Shown: positions 51,018 through 59,492 of the stretch, piece by piece
Position numbering within the stretch: position 1 is the first letter of the stretch
Layout of the letters: each line of letters begins with the position of its first letter
Assembly: GCA_964448855.1 (NCBI GenBank)
Contig: CAYUXI010000004.1
Coordinates: forward strand, 58,568 to 122,567
Length of the DNA: 64,000 bases
Reading direction: 5' to 3'
From: QAMX01 sp964448855
GTDB lineage: Bacteria; Bacillota; Clostridia; Oscillospirales; QAMX01
Notes under the pieces: generated by a model
What the model saw: only the letters and a program-made list of their open reading frames with translations
Database searches by the model: none
What the model was told of the DNA's origin: nothing
Program-made: the position numbers and the translations under genes

Positions 51018-51711
51018 CCCGATTCAAAATGCACCTGCTTCCGAGCTTCCTTTGCGCCTTGTCATCGCAAAGGAGGGAAGAAGCGCCTATATTTCTCACC
51101 TGGATACCATGCGCACCCTGCAACGCGCCCTGTCCCGTGCCGACCTCACCCTGAAGCATACGGGCGGCTTCCATCAACGGGTCTTCCTGTCGCTGGTTCG
51201 GCCGCTCTCCCTGGGCTATGAAAGCGACGGCGAGCTGTGCGATATCGTGCTGGCCGAGCCCTGCCCGATCGAGACGCTGCCGGAGCGACTGAACGCCGTC
51301 CTGCCGGAAGGGCTGACGGTGAAATCTGCATCCGAACACGCGGTCAACGGCCGCGAAATTCTGTGGACGCGCTATGAGCTGATGCTGTATCTGCCGGAAA
51401 ACGGCGATACCGGCGTGGCAGACGCGTTGCGAACGCTGTGGCTGGCACCGGACTTTTCCGTCATGAAGCGGAACAAAAAGGGCGTCTATCAGGAGGCACA
51501 GGTGGCTGATTCCATCCGTTCTCTGACGATTACAGAGCTGCCGGAGCTTCCCGCCCTCCGCATGGATGCCATCCTGCGGGACGGCCCGGACGGAAGCCTG
51601 AACCCCGCCTACCTGCTGACGGCTGCAAAGGAAAAGCTGGGCTTCGAACCGGAATATGTCAAGACGCGGCGCAAGGGCTTCCTGAACGAAAAAGGCGAAC
51701 CGGTCACATAA
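51010..51711 (+). CDS. TIGR03936 (DUF2344) radical SAM-associated protein
   Basis: A 233-residue partner protein of the TIGR03960-type enzyme. The start RLVIAKEGRSAYISHLDTMRTLQRALSRADL and FHQRVFLSLVRPLSLGYES are typical of DUF2344, in some bacteria fused to the radical SAM protein itself. GGAGG lies 10 nt before ATG 51010, and the start overlaps the upstream stop by 8 bp. Function unknown. Confidence 0.9.
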   Translation: MSDPIQNAPASELPLRLVIAKEGRSAYISHLDTMRTLQRALSRADLTLKHTGGFHQRVFLSLVRPLSLGYESDGELCDIVLAEPCPIETLPERLNAVLPEGLTVKSASEHAVNGREILWTRYELMLYLPENGDTGVADALRTLWLAPDFSVMKRNKKGVYQEAQVADSIRSLTITELPELPALRMDAILRDGPDGSLNPAYLLTAAKEKLGFEPEYVKTRRKGFLNEKGEPVT

Positions 51712-51734
51712 AGCGCATAAAACCCGCAAAAACA

Positions 51735-51768
51735 TGGCACCCTGTCTGTAGGAAAAAGAGAGGTGCCA
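51735..51768 (+). repeat. Inverted repeat enclosing the ldhA ribosome-binding site
   Basis: TGGCACC and GGTGCCA can pair in the mRNA with the Shine-Dalgarno AGAGAGG inside or against the right arm, 4 nt before the ldhA start. Confidence 0.55.
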
Positions 51769-51771
51769 ACC

Positions 51772-52806
51772 ATGAAAACAATCGCTTTCTTCGATACGAA
51801 GCCGTATGACCGCGTCTGGTTCGAACGGCTGAACCATGAGCGGGCGGAGCCTTACCAGATCTGCTGGCATGAGAGCCGCCTGCGGCCGGAAACTGTCCGA
51901 CTGGCCGAGGGCTGCGAGGCAGTTTGCGCATTTGTCAACGATGATCTGTCCGCGCCGGTGATTGATGCACTGTCGAAACGGAACGTGCAAATCCTGGCCA
52001 TGCGCTGCGCCGGCCTTTCCAACGTCGATCTGGACGAAGCCTGTGACCGACTCCCGGTCGTCCGCGTCCCGGCCTATTCGCCGGATTCTGTGGCAGAGCA
52101 CGCCGCTGCACTGATGCTGGCCGTCAACCGTCACATTCCCCGCGCCTATGTCCGCACGAGGGATTTCAACTTTCACATCGCCGGACTCGAAGGCGTGATG
52201 CTGCACGGCAAAACGACGGGCATCATCGGAACCGGCAAAATCGGCCTCCGCTTCGCACAGATTTGCCGAGGCTTCGGTATGCGCATCATTGCCTATGACC
52301 TGCAACCGACGAACCGGTCGGATATCGAATACGTCTCGCTGGACAGACTACTGGCGGAGAGCGATGTCCTTTCGCTGCACTGCCCGCTGACTGATCAGAC
52401 ACGCCACCTGATCGGAAAACAGGCATTCCGGAAAATGAAAAAAGGTGCGCTGCTGATCAATACGTCCCGCGGCGCACTCATCGACAGCGACGCGCTGCTG
52501 GAAGCGCTCAACAACGGAACCATCCGCGGTGCGGGGCTGGACGTCTATGAAGAGGAAAGCGACCTCTTTTACGAAGACCGCTCCGATACGGTCGATCGGG
52601 ATGAGGCGCTCTCCCTGCTCGTCGCCAAGCCCAACGTCCTGCTGACGGCGCATCAGGCCTTCCTGACAGAGGAAGCGCTGGAAAATATCGCCCGTACCAC
52701 ACTCGACAGCCTGGACGCGTTCTTTGCTGGTGCGCCGCTGCCAAATGCGGTGTGCGTTCCGCCGTGTAGAAAATCAACGGCGTGTGCGCCGTGCGCCAGA
52801 GGCTGA
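51772..52806 (+). CDS. ldhA: D-lactate dehydrogenase (LdhA-like)
   Basis: A 344-residue NADH-dependent D-2-hydroxyacid dehydrogenase, closely resembling fermentative LdhA: AVCAFVNDDLSAPVI near 45, ALRCAGLSNVDLD-like MRCAGLSNVDLD near 75, the NAD fold GIIGTGKIG near 148, INTSRGALIDS near 228 (catalytic Arg), GLDVYEEE (Glu) and TAHQAFL near 290 (catalytic His). It reduces pyruvate to D-lactate. The last 15 residues are an unusual Cys-containing tail (CVPPCRKSTACAPCARG). AGAGAGG lies 8 nt before ATG 51772. Confidence 0.92.
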   Translation: MKTIAFFDTKPYDRVWFERLNHERAEPYQICWHESRLRPETVRLAEGCEAVCAFVNDDLSAPVIDALSKRNVQILAMRCAGLSNVDLDEACDRLPVVRVPAYSPDSVAEHAAALMLAVNRHIPRAYVRTRDFNFHIAGLEGVMLHGKTTGIIGTGKIGLRFAQICRGFGMRIIAYDLQPTNRSDIEYVSLDRLLAESDVLSLHCPLTDQTRHLIGKQAFRKMKKGALLINTSRGALIDSDALLEALNNGTIRGAGLDVYEEESDLFYEDRSDTVDRDEALSLLVAKPNVLLTAHQAFLTEEALENIARTTLDSLDAFFAGAPLPNAVCVPPCRKSTACAPCARG

Positions 52807-52851
52807 ACGTATCGCGCCCGACCTGCAGCATCTCACAATCGAAACAAAACA

Positions 52852-52890
52852 GCACCCCTTTTCCAACCTGACAAGACGGAAAAGGGGTGC
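52852..52890. terminator. Bidirectional terminator after ldhA
   Basis: GCACCCCTTTTCC and GGAAAAGGGGTGC, followed by a T-rich stretch on both strands. Confidence 0.88.
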
Positions 52891-52896
52891 CTTCTT

Positions 52897-53409
52897 CTAT
52901 TTGGATGGTTTAGATGGCGTTTCGGACGGCGCTGCTTCGCCGGATAGCTGGCGGCGAAGCCAGTCGATCTTCTGCGCGTCCTTCTTTTTGCGGATGTGAA
53001 TCCGGTACCCGTCCTGCGCGGAGCGCTCATACACGCGCAAATACTGTTCCAGAGACAGGAGTAGAAACGGGACACCTTCGGCGGAACGAACCGCAATCAC
53101 CTGCGGGTCGATTCCGGCGAACTCCGCCAACCCCTCTATGCCTGCAAAAGCGTATGCGACACCGTCCCTGTGAAAGGTGTGCTCCCGCAAATCCGTCAGA
53201 CAGTAACCGTGCTGCGTCAGACAATCACACAGCGCGTGCCAAAACTCGCCGGTCACATAGCGCTCGGGAATCAGCATATCGATGTCGTCGGCGTGGAAGG
53301 ATGCACCCGTCAGCCATTCGAGGCCGACGGAGCTGTATAAAAGCGACAGAAAACCGAATTGCCTGTGCAGCAGCTCTGCGGTTTCCAAAAAGAGCGGGAA
53401 GAGAGACAT
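52897..53409 (-). CDS. Nucleotidyltransferase-like hypothetical protein
   Basis: A 170-residue protein. SVGLEWLTGASFHADDIDMLIPERY near residue 28-52 has the glycine loop and paired Asp (DDID) of the nucleotidyltransferase fold, as in kanamycin/lincosamide nucleotidyltransferase-like or MNT proteins. The third acidic residue is not clear. The end is basic with a KKKDAQKIDWLRRQL helix. ATG 53409 follows GAGGTG. It lies 11 bp after the AraC regulator gene and probably shares its mRNA. Substrate unknown. Confidence 0.6.
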   Translation of the reverse strand: MSLFPLFLETAELLHRQFGFLSLLYSSVGLEWLTGASFHADDIDMLIPERYVTGEFWHALCDCLTQHGYCLTDLREHTFHRDGVAYAFAGIEGLAEFAGIDPQVIAVRSAEGVPFLLLSLEQYLRVYERSAQDGYRIHIRKKKDAQKIDWLRRQLSGEAAPSETPSKPSK

Positions 53410-53420
53410 AGCGACACCTC

Positions 53421-54230
53421 TCAGAGCGCATCCGCCGGATGCGGATGTTTGCGGAATGCGTTGGGGGACAGACCAATATGAGATCGGAACAGCCGCGAAA
53501 AATAAAAAGCATCGCTGTAGCCGACGGCGGCTGCAATCTGCTGGATGCTTAGACGCGTGTCGCGCAGCAGCTGCTGTGCATGGGTCAGGCGCAGATTGAT
53601 GAGATAGCGCTGCGGTGAAACACCGGTACGCGCTTTGAACAGCAGACTGAAGCGGCCAACACTGACGTGACAACGATTGGCCAGCTCCTGCACCGAGTAC
53701 TCCGCCGCAAAATTGTGCTGCAGCTCTGACAGAATGGCGTCCAGCGGGTCGATTTCAGTGGCCTGCCGGTCGGTGGGGCAGATGCTGCGCCCGAACGCGA
53801 CGAGCAGCTCCAGAAACTGCGCAGCCGCAGACAGGGAAGCCAGCCCATCTTCTGAAACGACGGCCTGCTGAATGGCCGCATAATGGGCGGGAATCCGGCT
53901 GTCCTCCGGCAGACGGAATACGCACCCTGCGGTCAGACCGCAGGCGGTCAACAGCGCGGGCAGCGCGGAGCCGACCGCGTCCGCCCAATACCAGTCGGAA
54001 TGCTCCTGCTGCACACAGGCGAAGGGAATCCCAGCGCGGATGATCAACAGCTCCCCCGCCTGCATCGACAGGGAAGCGCCCGACAGGACGAGCGTCGCAG
54101 CACCCTGCGCCAGATACAGAAAGCAGTCACCGCACACCGCAGACGGAAAGCTCCGAAGCCCCACGGCGCGGACAGAACAGGGCAGCGCATCCAAATTGCT
54201 GCCCGCTTCGAAACGGGACAAATTCTCCAT
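53421..54230 (-). CDS. AraC family transcriptional regulator
   Basis: A 269-residue regulator with an N-terminal cupin-like sensing domain (residues 1-150) and two C-terminal HTH motifs: YSVQELANRCHVSVGRFSLLF and LSIQQIAAAVGYSDAFYFSRLFR, with the closing GLSPNAFRK. The sensing domain suggests a sugar or similar ligand. ATG 54230 is used since the upstream frame runs through the terminator hairpin of the next gene. GGAGG lies about 13 nt upstream. Target genes are not identifiable. Confidence 0.88.
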   Translation of the reverse strand: MENLSRFEAGSNLDALPCSVRAVGLRSFPSAVCGDCFLYLAQGAATLVLSGASLSMQAGELLIIRAGIPFACVQQEHSDWYWADAVGSALPALLTACGLTAGCVFRLPEDSRIPAHYAAIQQAVVSEDGLASLSAAAQFLELLVAFGRSICPTDRQATEIDPLDAILSELQHNFAAEYSVQELANRCHVSVGRFSLLFKARTGVSPQRYLINLRLTHAQQLLRDTRLSIQQIAAAVGYSDAFYFSRLFRSHIGLSPNAFRKHPHPADAL

Positions 54231-54262
54231 CAGACGCTCAAACCTCCTCCATGCAGGGTGTG

Positions 54263-54306
54263 AAAAATAAAAAATATGCGCGGCTCCTGTTTGGGAACCG
54301 CGCATA
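54263..54306 (-). terminator. Terminator of zinc-ribbon gene
   Basis: On the minus strand a stem of TATGCGCGG and CCGCGCATA with an inner TCC/GGA pair runs into ATTTTTTATTTTT. Confidence 0.9.
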
Positions 54307-54317
54307 CCGGATCAGAA

Positions 54318-54596
54318 TTACTGATTTTCCTTCATTTTTGCAAAGCAATCGCTGCAGTAAACCGGACGGTCGGTCTTCGGCTCGAACGGAACCTTGGCTT
54401 CGCCGCCGCAGTTGGCGCAGGTTGCTGTGAAGAACTCACGCGGGCCACGGGAAGCGGCTTTGCGGGCGTCACGGCAGGATTTGCATCTCTGGGGCTCGTT
54501 CTGGAAGCCGCGTTCGGCATAAAATTCCTGCTCACCGACGGTGAACACGAAATCGGCGCCACATTCTTTGCACTTCAGGGTCTTGTCTTGGAACAT
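54318..54596 (-). CDS. Zinc-ribbon domain protein
   Basis: A 92-residue protein with four CxxC knuckles: CKEC (9-12), CKSC (38-41), CANC (60-63) and CSDC (81-84), forming probably two treble-clef or ribbon zinc sites. QEFYAERGFQNEPQRCKSCR is the hallmark of the zinc-ribbon family often near sigma or stress genes in Clostridia. Function unknown. AGAGAGG lies 9 nt before ATG 54596. Confidence 0.88.
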   Translation of the reverse strand: MFQDKTLKCKECGADFVFTVGEQEFYAERGFQNEPQRCKSCRDARKAASRGPREFFTATCANCGGEAKVPFEPKTDRPVYCSDCFAKMKENQ

Positions 54597-54711
54597 TGGG
54601 TTTTACCTCTCTTTATTTTGCCCCGGATTGAATTCGCTGCGCTCCTGATACGAGGGCCTGCGGAATGCGATAAAGGGCAGTTTATATATATGCGAACAGG
54701 CACAAACCTGT

Positions 54712-55335
54712 TTACGCCAAAGGGGCTGCATGAGAAATGCCGGATGCTTTGCGGCGAATACGCGTCAACGCATTTTCAACCGACTTGTCAGGCCTGCACA
54801 GGGCACAGGCAATTTCCCCAATTCCAAAACCTTTGAGATATGCGGAAAGGACTTTCCTTTCAAACGGAGACAACGTCTGATTCAATGCGGAAAGAAGGCG
54901 ACCGGCTTCATCTTCGGACAGAATCCTGTCGAAAGCCTGCTCGGTGTCTGTACTCAGAAGTTCCGTAAAACCGAGACTGTTTTCGGAGGGAGAAAGGGAA
55001 ACATAACCGGTCAGAGGAAGGTGCTTGGAACTTAACGCTTTTCGAAGGGCAGAATGTAACTCAGAGCGGATACATAAAGCGGCAAAAGCAGAAAAAGGGA
55101 CATGCTTGTCAGCAGCGTAGGTACGGATGGCACGAATCAAACCGAACATGCCTTCCTGAACAAAATCCACCCGCTCCCATCCGTCACGGTAGCAATTACG
55201 CGTGAAGGAATAGACGGTGGGGGTGTAGCGGTTGACCAGTTCTTCTTCCGCGAAGGTATCACCGGCCTGAGCAGAAGCGGCCAGCGCTTCGTCACTGCAG
55301 GCATAGGCCGAACTCCCGGCACGATCATTGTGCAT
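54712..55335 (-). CDS. SigH-like sigma-70 family RNA polymerase sigma factor
   Basis: A 207-residue sigma factor with the region 2 sequence DFVQEGMFGLIRAIRTYAADKHVPFSAFAALCIRS-type core near residues 60-95 and IPLTGYVSLS-like LPLTGYVSLS, matching the sigma-30 (SigH) group of Bacillus and Clostridia. Region 4 (LSPFERKVLSAYLKGFGIGEIACAL) closes it. SigH controls the transition to stationary phase and early sporulation genes. ATG 55335 is chosen for GAGG 8 nt upstream. It is divergent from rpoB. Confidence 0.85.
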   Translation of the reverse strand: MHNDRAGSSAYACSDEALAASAQAGDTFAEEELVNRYTPTVYSFTRNCYRDGWERVDFVQEGMFGLIRAIRTYAADKHVPFSAFAALCIRSELHSALRKALSSKHLPLTGYVSLSPSENSLGFTELLSTDTEQAFDRILSEDEAGRLLSALNQTLSPFERKVLSAYLKGFGIGEIACALCRPDKSVENALTRIRRKASGISHAAPLA

Positions 55336-55403
55336 CTGAGCAACCTCACTTGAAGAGCCGCAATCCGACAGGCATACGGCGGGGTGAACTGTCAACATTA
55401 GAT

Positions 55404-55432
55404 ATTAAACCACAATTCAGCGCTTTTGTCAA
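55404..55432 (-). promoter_or_regulatory. Promoter of sigH-like gene
   Basis: On the minus strand TTGACA, 17 bp and TTTAAT with TGTGG before the -10. Confidence 0.82.
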
Positions 55433-55470
55433 GAGGTTTTTCAAAAAAGACAAAGTTTTTTATGTAAGCA

Positions 55471-55503
55471 GCACCGGGATCTGTTTTTTTCAGACCCCGG
55501 TGC
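55471..55503. repeat. Hairpin between divergent sigH-like and rpoB promoters
   Basis: GCACCGGG and CCCGGTGC with inner TCTG/CAGA and a T7 loop, followed on the plus strand by ten A. It has no 3' T run on either strand and lies outside both transcripts. Confidence 0.7.
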
Positions 55504-55525
55504 AAAAAAAAAATCGCCTGAACGC

Positions 55526-55554
55526 TTGACAACAGCAAGCAATTGTGGTACAAT
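55526..55554 (+). promoter_or_regulatory. Promoter of rpoBC
   Basis: TTGACA, 17 bp and TACAAT with TGTGG before the -10. Confidence 0.9.
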
Positions 55555-55572
55555 TATAATTCGAATTATAAT
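55553..55572 (+). promoter_or_regulatory. 20-bp perfect palindrome at the rpoB transcription start
   Basis: ATTATAATTC followed directly by GAATTATAAT. It begins within the -10 box and covers the expected start site. The remaining leader to 55728 is about 155 nt with no obvious terminator. Confidence 0.75.
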
Positions 55573-55728
55573 GTGGGGATATGCCTGTCAGAAACCCATC
55601 ATTATGATACCATAACGTGCGACGAAAAGTCAAGCGCTATCGGAAAGTTTTTCACATCCCTGCCGGGTGTTTCACGTTTGTCTCAGCGAGACGGCAGCTA
55701 CTATACTTTGCAAACGGAGAGTGTAACT

Positions 55729-58700
55729 ATGGTCAATGTAAAGGACGTTCTTTACGGGCGAACCCTGCGAAAGAGCTACAACAAGATCGACGAACTCACC
55801 GAGATGCCGAACCTGATTCAGGTCCAGAAGGACTCGTTTCAGTGGTTCTGCAACGAGGGCCTTCGGGAAGTCTTTGATGACATGGCTCCGATCACGGACT
55901 ATTCAGGAAAACTGGAACTGAAATTTGTCGACTATGTGCTGGAGTACAAGCCGAAGTATACCGTCGCCATGTGCAAGGAACGCGATGCGACCTATGCCAT
56001 TCCGATGAAGGTTCGTGTGCGTCTCCTGAATAAAGAAACCGGCGAAATCAAGGAGCAGGAGCTCTTTATGGGCGACCTCCCGATGATGACCGATACGGGC
56101 ACCTTCATGATTAACGGCGCAGAACGCGTCATTATTTCTCAGGTCGTCCGTTCGCCGGGTATGTATTTTGACGTCAAGTCCGACAAGGTCGATAACGAGC
56201 TGTACAGCGGCACGGTCATTCCGAACCGTGGTACCTGGCTGGAATATGAAACGGATGCATCGGACGTCCTCTATGTCCGCATCGATAAAAACAGAAAGCT
56301 GCCGGTCACGTCGCTGATCCGCGCCATCGGCCTCGAAACCGATGAGGAAATCCTGGATATGTTCGGCGATGACATCCGAATCAAAACCACGATTGAAAAA
56401 GACCCGGCGAAAACCGCGGATGATGCGCTGCTCGAAATCTACAGACGGCTGCGCCCCGGCGAACCGCCAACGGTGGACGCCTCCCGTTCGCTGCTCTTCT
56501 CACTGTTCTTTGATCGGCGCTATGACCTCTCCAAGGTCGGCCGCTTCAAATACAATCAGAAAATGAACCTTGCACCGCGTATCGCCGGCAAAACGCTGGC
56601 CGAACCGGCTGTTTGCCCGATGACCGGCGAAATCCTGGCCGATGCCGGTGAAACGCTGTCTACGGAAAAAGCTGCGCTGATTTCCGCCCGCGGTGTCTCT
56701 CGTGTCCTGCTGAATATCGACGGCAAGGAAGTTGTCTGCTTCGACAACGGCATGGTCGATCTGGCCGACTTCGTCGATTTTGAAGTCGATCCGGATCTGA
56801 TCTGGGAAAAGGTTCGCTTCTCCGTCCTGCGCGAAATTCTGGAAAACTTTACAGACGAAGCCGACATCAAAAAGGAACTGGCTGCCCGCCGGGATGAGCT
56901 GATCCCCAGAAACATCATCAAAGAAGATATTCTGGCCTCCATCAACTACCTGAACGGCCTCGCCTCCGGCATCGGCACAAAAGACGACATCGACCACCTC
57001 GGCAATCGCCGCCTGCGCTGCGTCGGTGAGCTGCTGCAGAACCACTTCCGCATCGGCTTTGCCCGGATGGAACGCGTCATCAAGGAACGTATGACCGTCC
57101 AGGATACGGATACCGTTACGCCGCAGTCGCTGATCAATATTCGCCCGGTTACGGCGGCCATCCGTGAATTCTTCGGCTCTTCGCCGCTCTCGCAGTTCAT
57201 GGATCAAACCAACCCCCTTGCAGAGCTGACACATAAACGCCGTCTGTCCGCACTGGGTCCCGGCGGTCTGTCCCGCGAACGCGCCAGCTTCGAAGTTCGA
57301 GACGTTCACTACAGCCACTACGGCAGAATGTGCCCGATTGAGACGCCAGAAGGCCCGAACATCGGTCTGATTACCAGTCTTGCCAGCTATGCCCGCATCA
57401 ACGAGTATGGCTTCATCGAGGCACCCTATCAGCTGATCGACCCGGTTACACACCGCGTCACCGATCAGATCGTTTATCTGACCGCCGATCAGGAAGACGG
57501 CAACATCATCGCACAGAAGAACGAACCGCTCGACGAGGAAGGCCGCATCAAAGCTGAACGCGTCACCTGCCGGTACCGCGAAGAAATCATCTCCGTTGAA
57601 CGCGACCGCGTCACATTGATCGACGTCTCCCCACGTGAAATGGTCTCTGTTGCAACCAGCATGATTCCGTTCCTGGAAAACGACGACGCAAACCGCGCAT
57701 TGATGGGCTCCAACATGCAGCGCCAGGCCGTCCCGCTCCTCGTACCGGAGCAGCCTTTCGTCGGCACCGGTATGGAATACCGCGCCGCCTGCGATTCGGG
57801 CATCTGCGTCCTGGCAGAAGGGGATGGCGTAGCCACCCGCGTCACTGCCGATGAAATCGTTGTTGTCTACGACAGTGGCGAAACCAAAACCTATAAGCTG
57901 ACGAACTTCATCCGTTCCAACCAGGGTACCTGCCTGAATCAGCGCCCGATCGTCTCCGTCGGTGAACGCGTCCGGAAGGGAACGGTTCTGGCGGATGGCC
58001 CCTCCACCTCCAATGGTGAAATTTCGCTCGGCCGCAACGTCCTGATCGGCTTTATGAGCTGGGAAGGCTATAACTACGAGGACGCTGTCCTCATCAACGA
58101 AAAACTCGTTCGTGAAGACGTGTTCACGTCCATTCACATTGAAGAATACGAAGTCGATGCCCGCGATACCAAGCTCGGACCGGAAGAAATCACCCGTGGC
58201 ATTCCGAACGTCAGCGATGACGGTCTGCGCGACCTGGACGAAGACGGCATCATTCGCATCGGTGCAGAGGTTCGCTCCGGCGATATCCTGGTCGGTAAAG
58301 TCACGCCGAAGGGCGAAACGGAGCTGACCGCGGAAGAACGCCTCCTCCGTGCGATTTTCGGCGAAAAAGCGCGGGAAGTCCGTGATACGTCCCTGCGCGT
58401 GCCGCACGGCGAAAGCGGTATCGTCGTTGACGTCAAGACCTTTACCCGCGAAAACTGCGAAGAGCTCTCGCCGGGCGTCAACATCATCGTCCGTGTGTAC
58501 ATTGCCCAGAAGCGGAAGATTTCCGTCGGCGATAAGATGGCCGGCCGCCACGGGAACAAGGGTGTCGTTTCGCGCATCCTCCCGCAGGAGGATATGCCGT
58601 TCCTGCCGGATGGCACACCGCTGGATATCGTCCTGAACCCGTTGGGCGTTCCGAGCCGAATGAATATCGGTCAGGTGCTCGAGGTTCACCTGGGCTACGC

Positions 58701-59412
58701 CGCAGCGGCACTGGGCTGGCACGTCGCCACCCCGGTTTTCGACGGCGCTAAGGAATACGAAATTGAGGAAACGCTGCGCCTCGCCGGCCTGAACCCGGAC
58801 GGCAAGAGCATTCTGTACGATGGCCGGACGGGTATGCCGTTTGACAATGCCGTTACAGTCGGTTATATGTACTTCCTCAAGCTGTGCCATCTCGTTGATG
58901 ATAAGATTCATGCACGTTCGACAGGCCCCTATTCACTCGTCACGCAGCAGCCGCTCGGCGGTAAAGCCCAGTTCGGCGGCCAGCGCTTCGGGGAAATGGA
59001 AGTCTGGGCACTGGAAGCATACGGTGCAGCCTATACGCTGCAGGAAATCCTGACCGTGAAGAGCGACGATATCGTGGGACGTGTCAAAACCTACGAAGCC
59101 ATCGTCAAAGGCCAGAATATCCCGACGCCGGGCGTTCCGGAAGCCTTCCGCGTTCTGGTCAAGGAACTGCAGGCACTCTGCCTGGATATCCGCGTTCTCG
59201 ACAAAAACGGGCAGGAATTCGACCTGCACGCCGAAGACGATGACGTGGAGGAGGGCGGCCTGGAGAGCGAATACGTCAACTCGGACAGTGACTTTGCAAG
59301 CAATGGCTATACGTTGGAAGACGAAGAAGGCCAGCAGATTCACGACGATCTCTCACTGTTTGATGAGGAAGACGACCTGGACGATTACGGTGACGAAAGC
59401 GATGACCTGTAA
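55729..59412 (+). CDS. rpoB: DNA-directed RNA polymerase subunit beta
   Basis: A 1227-residue beta subunit. The rifampicin region is of the sensitive type (LSQFMDQTNPLAELTHKRRLSALGPGG, with Asp, His and Ser at the usual resistance positions). The catalytic-core stretches GEKAREV, KRKISVGDKMAGRHGNKGVVS and QPLGGKAQFGGQRFGEMEVWALE are all present. The C-terminus ends in a long acidic tail. ATG 55729 has GGAGAG 8 nt upstream. Unlike the usual arrangement, rplJ-rplL do not precede it. Confidence 0.99.
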   Translation: MVNVKDVLYGRTLRKSYNKIDELTEMPNLIQVQKDSFQWFCNEGLREVFDDMAPITDYSGKLELKFVDYVLEYKPKYTVAMCKERDATYAIPMKVRVRLLNKETGEIKEQELFMGDLPMMTDTGTFMINGAERVIISQVVRSPGMYFDVKSDKVDNELYSGTVIPNRGTWLEYETDASDVLYVRIDKNRKLPVTSLIRAIGLETDEEILDMFGDDIRIKTTIEKDPAKTADDALLEIYRRLRPGEPPTVDASRSLLFSLFFDRRYDLSKVGRFKYNQKMNLAPRIAGKTLAEPAVCPMTGEILADAGETLSTEKAALISARGVSRVLLNIDGKEVVCFDNGMVDLADFVDFEVDPDLIWEKVRFSVLREILENFTDEADIKKELAARRDELIPRNIIKEDILASINYLNGLASGIGTKDDIDHLGNRRLRCVGELLQNHFRIGFARMERVIKERMTVQDTDTVTPQSLINIRPVTAAIREFFGSSPLSQFMDQTNPLAELTHKRRLSALGPGGLSRERASFEVRDVHYSHYGRMCPIETPEGPNIGLITSLASYARINEYGFIEAPYQLIDPVTHRVTDQIVYLTADQEDGNIIAQKNEPLDEEGRIKAERVTCRYREEIISVERDRVTLIDVSPREMVSVATSMIPFLENDDANRALMGSNMQRQAVPLLVPEQPFVGTGMEYRAACDSGICVLAEGDGVATRVTADEIVVVYDSGETKTYKLTNFIRSNQGTCLNQRPIVSVGERVRKGTVLADGPSTSNGEISLGRNVLIGFMSWEGYNYEDAVLINEKLVREDVFTSIHIEEYEVDARDTKLGPEEITRGIPNVSDDGLRDLDEDGIIRIGAEVRSGDILVGKVTPKGETELTAEERLLRAIFGEKAREVRDTSLRVPHGESGIVVDVKTFTRENCEELSPGVNIIVRVYIAQKRKISVGDKMAGRHGNKGVVSRILPQEDMPFLPDGTPLDIVLNPLGVPSRMNIGQVLEVHLGYAAAALGWHVATPVFDGAKEYEIEETLRLAGLNPDGKSILYDGRTGMPFDNAVTVGYMYFLKLCHLVDDKIHARSTGPYSLVTQQPLGGKAQFGGQRFGEMEVWALEAYGAAYTLQEILTVKSDDIVGRVKTYEAIVKGQNIPTPGVPEAFRVLVKELQALCLDIRVLDKNGQEFDLHAEDDDVEEGGLESEYVNSDSDFASNGYTLEDEEGQQIHDDLSLFDEEDDLDDYGDESDDL

Positions 59413-59492
59413 TCGGCCGTCAGTGGCAGAAGATATTCAACTGCGGATGAAACGCTGCAGCTGTGCGAAATAATTTGAGATGGAGGCTGCTT

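Noticed and set aside
56500..58911. Minus-strand open frame of about 800 codons opposite rpoB
   Set aside because: Shadow of the rpoB codons; no start region or motifs of its own.
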